A stretch of 64,000 bases of DNA from Erwinia oleae (lineage in GTDB: Bacteria > Pseudomonadota > Gammaproteobacteria > Enterobacterales > Enterobacteriaceae). Shown here one piece after another: positions 59,891-64,000 of this stretch (its first letter is position 1; each line of letters begins with the position of its first letter). Where the stretch lies: NCBI RefSeq assembly GCF_000770305.1, contig NZ_JNVB01000006.1, forward strand, positions 31,727-95,726. Reading direction: 5' to 3'. Position numbers and translations under genes: made by a program. Under the pieces are notes generated by a model. It did not search any database. It saw nothing but the letters and a program-made list of their open reading frames with translations, and had not been told where the DNA came from.

Positions 59891-61144
59891 TTAATTTTCC
59901 TTTTTAAAAAATATTGCGTAATGCATTTTTAATATAATGGCAGATGAGAAGAAATAATTTAATAGCGTTAACGACAGTAATTCTGTAATCAGCATACTCC
60001 AGGCTGCACCTTCTAGACCAAACTTTGAAATTAGAACTATACTCAGAGGCAGACTTATAAGGGACTGGATTAACATCTTTTTTGAAAGATAGCTATAGCC
60101 AGAAAGTTTAATGATAAAACGGTATGCGATAGGGCCCAGTGCTGAAAGTAAAGAGGAAATTGACAGGATAACCATTGCGGGATAAGCAGGCGAGTATTCT
60201 GATCCATAAAGATAGCTCAGTAGGGGACGTCCGGTTAAAATAATAATCACCACAAAGACCAGAGAAACTAAAATAACAATTTGGTTAAGCTTTGCTGCTC
60301 TCAGCATAGCTTTCTCGCTATCGTTACAATTAAAGATACTGGTATACGATGAAGCAATCAGGGCTGCCGTCACAAATATCCATGAGCTGGCAAGCGAGCT
60401 GGCGACGGAAAAAATACCCAGCGCAGCCGGACCCGCTAACCAGGCAAGTATAACTTGTGAAAGTCTGGTGTAAATAGCGACGGACAGCGAAGCCGTAACT
60501 AAAGATATACCGGAAGAGAAAAGGTATCTACAATACTTCCAGCGCGCCCGTGAATTGAGCTTGTTGACGTTCTTATCACGGAAGTCATACTGCCGTAATA
60601 GATAAGGTATTAAGGTGGTGAACACAATAGGAAAAGACAGGTAAGCAGGATCGATTTGGTACCAGGCTATCCCATAACGTAACAGCAAGCCTGCACTAAT
60701 GCCACACACATTATAAATTGTATTTTTCTTTGAGCGCAGGCTCGCGTTATTATATATAGCATAAACATCAGCCGACGAAATCAGGCATGTAAGGCTGAGA
60801 GCAATGGCAAAACATAATATAAGATTGTCGTTCATCGTCCAAAACCAGATTATTAATGGTGAGGAAAGACATATGTATATCAATACTCTGGGCAAGGTTG
60901 TTGACTTCATTAATTTTAATGCGGAGTCGGGGTTTTGCGTTACGCGCTTGAAGATAATATTGTCACTACCCAATTGTGCGGCTGTCTGAATAATCTGAAA
61001 ACATGCTGTTGCTAAAGCAATTTTTCCAAAGGCGATGCTGCCAATATATTTTGCAACAAAAGAGGTGACAAAAAGGATACCAATAAGGGAAACGATTTTT
61101 TCCGAAATCATCCAAAAAGAGTTTAATAATTGTTTTTTGTTCAT
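59891..61144 (-). CDS. Wzx-like polysaccharide flippase (MATE/MOP superfamily)
   Basis: This 417-residue membrane protein has about 12 hydrophobic helices and is of the oligosaccharide-lipid flippase type, with the N-terminal pattern NSFWMISEKIVSLIGILFVT and IGSIAFGKIALATACFQ. Such proteins move undecaprenyl-linked sugar units across the inner membrane. No glycosyltransferase or polymerase gene is nearby, so the cargo must be made elsewhere. It shares low GC with the TupA-like gene downstream, forming a two-gene insert between ypeB and yfeH. Confidence 0.82.
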   Translation of the reverse strand: MNKKQLLNSFWMISEKIVSLIGILFVTSFVAKYIGSIAFGKIALATACFQIIQTAAQLGSDNIIFKRVTQNPDSALKLMKSTTLPRVLIYICLSSPLIIWFWTMNDNLILCFAIALSLTCLISSADVYAIYNNASLRSKKNTIYNVCGISAGLLLRYGIAWYQIDPAYLSFPIVFTTLIPYLLRQYDFRDKNVNKLNSRARWKYCRYLFSSGISLVTASLSVAIYTRLSQVILAWLAGPAALGIFSVASSLASSWIFVTAALIASSYTSIFNCNDSEKAMLRAAKLNQIVILVSLVFVVIIILTGRPLLSYLYGSEYSPAYPAMVILSISSLLSALGPIAYRFIIKLSGYSYLSKKMLIQSLISLPLSIVLISKFGLEGAAWSMLITELLSLTLLNYFFSSAIILKMHYAIFFKKEN

Positions 61145-61308
61145 TCCATTGAATCCAATTCCATAGTTACAACAGCATAAGTTTAATGCATTTCTAATTC
61201 AACATAAAATACATCGCATGGCATTTAACAGAATATAAATCAGTTTTCCAGAGGAGCATATTCTGACTGAAAAGTGTTCAGTCAGAATAATTTTCAGCGT
61301 TGCTTTAG

Positions 61309-62295
61309 CTATATAGTCGTTTCTTTCATCGTTTTTTCCGCCGACTTCTTATATCGCTGTGCCAGCATTGAGCAGATCATCAACTGTATCTGATGAAAAA
61401 TCATCAGCGGCAGAACAATAATCCCTACCGCTGCCGAGGGAAACAAAATGTTTGCCATCGGCACGCCGTTCGCCAGGCTCTTCTTCGAACCACAAAAAAG
61501 AATGGTAATTTTATCTGCATGGTTAAAACCAAACAGTTTCGCCGCCAGCAGATTAACCACCAGCACGATGGCTAAAATCGCCACGCTAACGGCCACAATA
61601 TAGAGCAGCGTACTGACACCCACGCGGTGCCAGATGCCATTCACCACCGCTTCACTGAAGGCGGAATAAACCACCAGCAGTATTGACGCCTGGTCGGTCT
61701 GGCCGATCAGGCCGCGATTTTTTTCAACCCATCCGGCAATCCAGCGACGCGACAGATGTCCGAGCACGAACGGCACCAGCAGTTGCAGCATAATCTTGCC
61801 GATTTGCGCCAGGCTGCCGCCCGCGGCGTCGCTGTGCACGTTCATCAGCAGGCCAACCAACAGGGGGGAAACAAAAACGCCGAGCAGGCTGGATGCTGAG
61901 GCGCTGCATACGGCCGCCGCCACGTTTCCGCCCGCCAGCGAGGTGAGCGCGATAGCAGACTGCACCGTTGCAGGTAAAATACACAGGTAGAGGAAGCCGG
62001 TGTAGATTTCCGCGCTGACCGGTACAGGATGCCACCACACCAGCAGCAACCCCAGGCAGGGAAAGAGAACAAAGGTACTGAACATTACCCAAAGGTGAAG
62101 ACGCCAGTGGCTGCCGCCCGCGATGATCTTTTCACGCGACAGCTTGGCACCGTGCATAAAAAAGAGCAGGGCGATGGCAGCAGTAGTCAGCCATTCAAAT
62201 ACTTCAACAAAGTGACCGCGCGCGGGCAGAAAAGTGGCCAGCAGTACGGCAATAATCAGTTTTAACATCAGGGGATCGATGCGGAAGATGCTCAT
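61309..62295 (-). CDS. yfeH: YfeH, bile acid:sodium symporter family transporter
   Basis: This 328-residue membrane protein has about ten hydrophobic segments and belongs to the BASS family, with ALLFFMHGAKLSREKI, FLYLCILPATVQSAIALTSLA and FCGSKKSLANGVPMA. The length matches E. coli YfeH (332). The substrate is unknown. It is divergent from yfeR across 96 bases. Confidence 0.92.
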   Translation of the reverse strand: MSIFRIDPLMLKLIIAVLLATFLPARGHFVEVFEWLTTAAIALLFFMHGAKLSREKIIAGGSHWRLHLWVMFSTFVLFPCLGLLLVWWHPVPVSAEIYTGFLYLCILPATVQSAIALTSLAGGNVAAAVCSASASSLLGVFVSPLLVGLLMNVHSDAAGGSLAQIGKIMLQLLVPFVLGHLSRRWIAGWVEKNRGLIGQTDQASILLVVYSAFSEAVVNGIWHRVGVSTLLYIVAVSVAILAIVLVVNLLAAKLFGFNHADKITILFCGSKKSLANGVPMANILFPSAAVGIIVLPLMIFHQIQLMICSMLAQRYKKSAEKTMKETTI

Positions 62296-62391
62296 TGTTA
62301 ACGCCTGGTTAAATAAACGAATAGCGCTATTGTGCGCGGCTTATGTTTAGAAATAAAATTGATTTATTTAATTCATATATGAGAAAAATCG

Positions 62392-63312
62392 ATGAATTAT
62401 ACGCTTAAACAACTCCGCGTCTTTGTTGCCGTTGCGCAGCAGGGCAGTTTCAGTCAGGCAGGAAAGCTGATCGGGCTGAGCCAGTCCGCAATAAGCCACA
62501 GCATTCGGGAGCTTGAAAGCGAAACCGGTGTCCGTCTGCTGGATCGTACAACGCGTGAAGTGTTGCTGACCGAAGCGGGTGAACAGCTCGCCAGCCGCCT
62601 TGAGCGCATGCTTGAAGAGCTGAATACCACGATGCTGGACGTGCGAAGCTACGGGCAGCAACGCAGCGGCACGGTGCGCGTGGCGGCCAGTCAGACCATT
62701 TCGGCCCACCTGATGCCCCAGTGCCTGGCCGCCAGCCGCGAGCTTTTTCCGGAGATCAGGATCATGTTGCGCGATCGCCCGCAGCAGTGGGTATTGCAAA
62801 GCATACGTAACGCGGAAGTTGATTTCGGCATTGTTATCGGGCCGCTGCCGGTAGAAGATTTTGAATGCGAAGCCATTCTGGATGAGCCTTTTCTGCTGCT
62901 GTGTCGTCAGGACGATCCGCTGGCAAAAGAGGCCGTTATTGGCTGGCAGAGTCTTAATCATCGGCCATTGGTGCTTCAGGACTATGCGTCAGGCAGTCGG
63001 GTGCTGATTGACGAAGCGTTGCGCGCGCAGGAGGTGGACGCTGAGATTGTGCAGGAGATTGGCCATCCCGCGACGCTTTATCCAATGGTCGAAGCCGGGA
63101 TTGGCATCAGCATTTTGCCCGCGCTGGCGCTGCCGTTGCCACAGGGCAGACCGCTGTTGGTGAGACGAATAGTGCCGGAAATCAACCGCACTATTATGCT
63201 GGTAAGGCGTAAAAATCGTTCACTGACGCCCGCGGCGGAGGCTGTCTGGCAGGAGGTGCGTCAGCAGGCGGTTTTGCTGACGCAACAGCGCCGGATGTCG
63301 CCAGCGTTTTAG
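62392..63312 (+). CDS. yfeR: YfeR, LysR-family regulator
   Basis: This 306-residue regulator has an N-terminal helix-turn-helix (about 1-60) with the LysR pattern [20 protein letters not shown] and an effector domain from about 90 to 295. E. coli YfeR controls yfeH, and the divergent arrangement here suggests the same. Its stop overlaps the FlxA-like gene end by four bases. Confidence 0.92.
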   Translation: MNYTLKQLRVFVAVAQQGSFSQAGKLIGLSQSAISHSIRELESETGVRLLDRTTREVLLTEAGEQLASRLERMLEELNTTMLDVRSYGQQRSGTVRVAASQTISAHLMPQCLAASRELFPEIRIMLRDRPQQWVLQSIRNAEVDFGIVIGPLPVEDFECEAILDEPFLLLCRQDDPLAKEAVIGWQSLNHRPLVLQDYASGSRVLIDEALRAQEVDAEIVQEIGHPATLYPMVEAGIGISILPALALPLPQGRPLLVRRIVPEINRTIMLVRRKNRSLTPAAEAVWQEVRQQAVLLTQQRRMSPAF

Positions 63313-63647
63313 ATATAGACGTTAACAGAGTTCGTATCAGTCGGGCGATTAATACCATCGGCCGCTTTACTGCCTGACTCCTTTTGTGCGCTTTCCTGCT
63401 TCTGCTGAGCTTTTTGCGCTTCCTGTTGTTTAAGCTGCGCTATTTGCGCTTCCAGTGCCTGAATCTGATTCTTGAGCAACTGTTGCTTTTCCGTTTTTTG
63501 ATCGGCAGTCAGGCTGTCGTCACTGGTCACGTTTTTCAACTGCTGTTGCAGTTTTGTCAACTGTGTATTCAGGCTGTCGATTTTAGACTCAGATCCGCTA
63601 CTGGCAGTGGTTGAGGTCGTGTTTGTGGTAGTGCTAATCGTTGTCAT
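63309..63647 (-). CDS. FlxA-like small coiled-coil protein
   Basis: This 112-residue protein has a Ser/Thr-rich N-terminus (about 1-20) and a long Gln- and Lys-rich segment (about 22-88, for example [14 protein letters not shown] and [20 protein letters not shown]) predicted as coiled coil. It fits the FlxA-like family; in E. coli flxA is a flagellar-regulon gene in the Qin prophage. No signal peptide is seen. A role in motility is not shown by the context. Confidence 0.72.
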   Translation of the reverse strand: MTTISTTTNTTSTTASSGSESKIDSLNTQLTKLQQQLKNVTSDDSLTADQKTEKQQLLKNQIQALEAQIAQLKQQEAQKAQQKQESAQKESGSKAADGINRPTDTNSVNVYI

Positions 63648-63783
63648 GGTTTTCTCCTGTGTAATAGATCATTACGGTTATCGGAGAAACACAGCGGCAA
63701 CTTGAGATTCTGAAGTGTAAAAAAAGTGATAAGAAAGTGATAAGAACAGAGGCAGGTTCGAACCCCGCTCGATTTTGCATAGC

Positions 63784-63810
63784 AAAAAGGCGCCTTTAGG
63801 GCGCCTTTCT
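63784..63810 (-). terminator. Terminator of the tRNA-Val/tRNA-Lys transcript
   Basis: Read leftward, AAAGGCGCC and GGCGCCTTT form a stem with a short loop and run into five T residues directly after tRNA-Lys. Confidence 0.82.
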
Positions 63811-63814
63811 ACAC

Positions 63815-63890
63815 TGGTGGGTCGTGCAGGATTCGAACCTGCGACCAATTGATTAAAAGTCAACTGCTCTACCAACTGAGCTAACGACCC
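63815..63890 (-). tRNA. tRNA-Lys (anticodon TTT)
   Basis: A 76-base cloverleaf on the minus strand: acceptor GGGTCGT paired with ACGACCC, D-loop AGCTCAGTTGGTAGAGC, anticodon loop with TTT, T-arm GTTCGAATC, and an encoded CCA end. It is E. coli lysT-like and lies directly downstream of tRNA-Val. Confidence 0.97.
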
Positions 63891-63894
63891 GAAA

Positions 63895-63970
63895 TGGTGG
63901 GTGATGACGGGCTCGAACCGCCGACCCCCTCCGTGTAAAGGAGATGCTCTACCAACTGAGCTAATCACCC
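63895..63970 (-). tRNA. tRNA-Val (anticodon TAC)
   Basis: A 76-base cloverleaf on the minus strand: acceptor GGGTGAT paired with ATCACCC, anticodon loop TTTACAC with TAC, T-arm GTTCGAGCC, and an encoded CCA end. The anticodon stem has one T-G pair. It corresponds to a copy of the E. coli valUXY-lysV cluster; further copies may lie past the right edge. Confidence 0.97.
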
Positions 63971-64000
63971 ATTTCGGTACTTCAAATCAGGCAATAACAA

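Noticed and set aside
63678..63968. 96-codon open frame on the minus strand
   Set aside because: It runs through both tRNA genes, and its protein (with GSLAQLVEQLTFNQLVAGSN) is the familiar false translation of tRNA sequence.

Overview
The window is chromosomal DNA from a gamma-proteobacterium of the order Enterobacterales. Gene order follows the E. coli stretch from bepA through bcp-gcvR-dapA-bamC-purC, ypfJ-tmcA, dapE, acrD-narQ, tktB-talA, hemF, cysPUWAM, crr-ptsI-ptsH, cysK-cysZ and zipA-ligA to the Val/Lys tRNAs, with close protein similarity throughout. Several E. coli neighbours are missing (perM, the hyf and hyc-type genes, aegA, maeB, amiA, ucpA, pdxK). That pattern, with an orphan type VI secretion cassette, fits Erwiniaceae (Pantoea-like). 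The genus is an inference from memory of synteny, not the result of a search.

Layout. 1-10 kb: the start of bepA, a DsrE-family periplasmic protein, a diguanylate cyclase, and a complete ecpABCDE pilus operon without ecpR. 10-19 kb: housekeeping genes bcp, gcvR, dapA, bamC, purC, ypfJ, tmcA, ypfN, dapE and yffB. 19-24 kb: an iron-uptake pair (TonB-dependent receptor and periplasmic binding protein) with a Fur-like box, a divergent RpiR-family regulator, a small unknown gene and the 20-residue YpfM. 24.3-26.7 kb: an AT-rich insertion with hcp, a peptidoglycan amidase, a secreted putative immunity protein, the eroded remains of a second amidase copy and a second immunity paralogue. 26.8-36.5 kb: acrD, narQ, a YahO-like protein, ansP, nudK and ypfG. 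36.5-42.5 kb: tktB, talA, hemF, ypeA, yfeZ and yfeY. 42.8-47.6 kb: the sulfate/thiosulfate operon cysPUWAM. 47.7-50.5 kb: a CpxRA-like two-component pair and a GntR/FCD regulator. 50.5-59 kb: the PTS operon ptsH-ptsI-crr, cysK, cysZ, zipA, ligA and ypeB. 59-61.2 kb: an AT-rich pair encoding a Wzx-like flippase and a TupA-like ATP-grasp protein. 61.3-64 kb: yfeH/yfeR, an FlxA-like protein, tRNA-Lys and tRNA-Val.

How the parts work together. Sulfur assimilation is nearly a unit: CysPUWA imports sulfate or thiosulfate, CysZ is a second sulfate entry route, and CysK and CysM make cysteine. TktB and TalA form the non-oxidative pentose-phosphate pair. The clearest accessory system is the Hcp-amidase-immunity module. 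It looks like a type VI antibacterial cargo cassette that was duplicated, after which one toxin copy lost its middle while its immunity gene stayed open. The Ecp pilus next to a diguanylate cyclase, the iron-uptake pair and the flippase/ATP-grasp pair are further strain-variable surface or uptake functions. No CRISPR array, insertion sequence or rRNA was seen.
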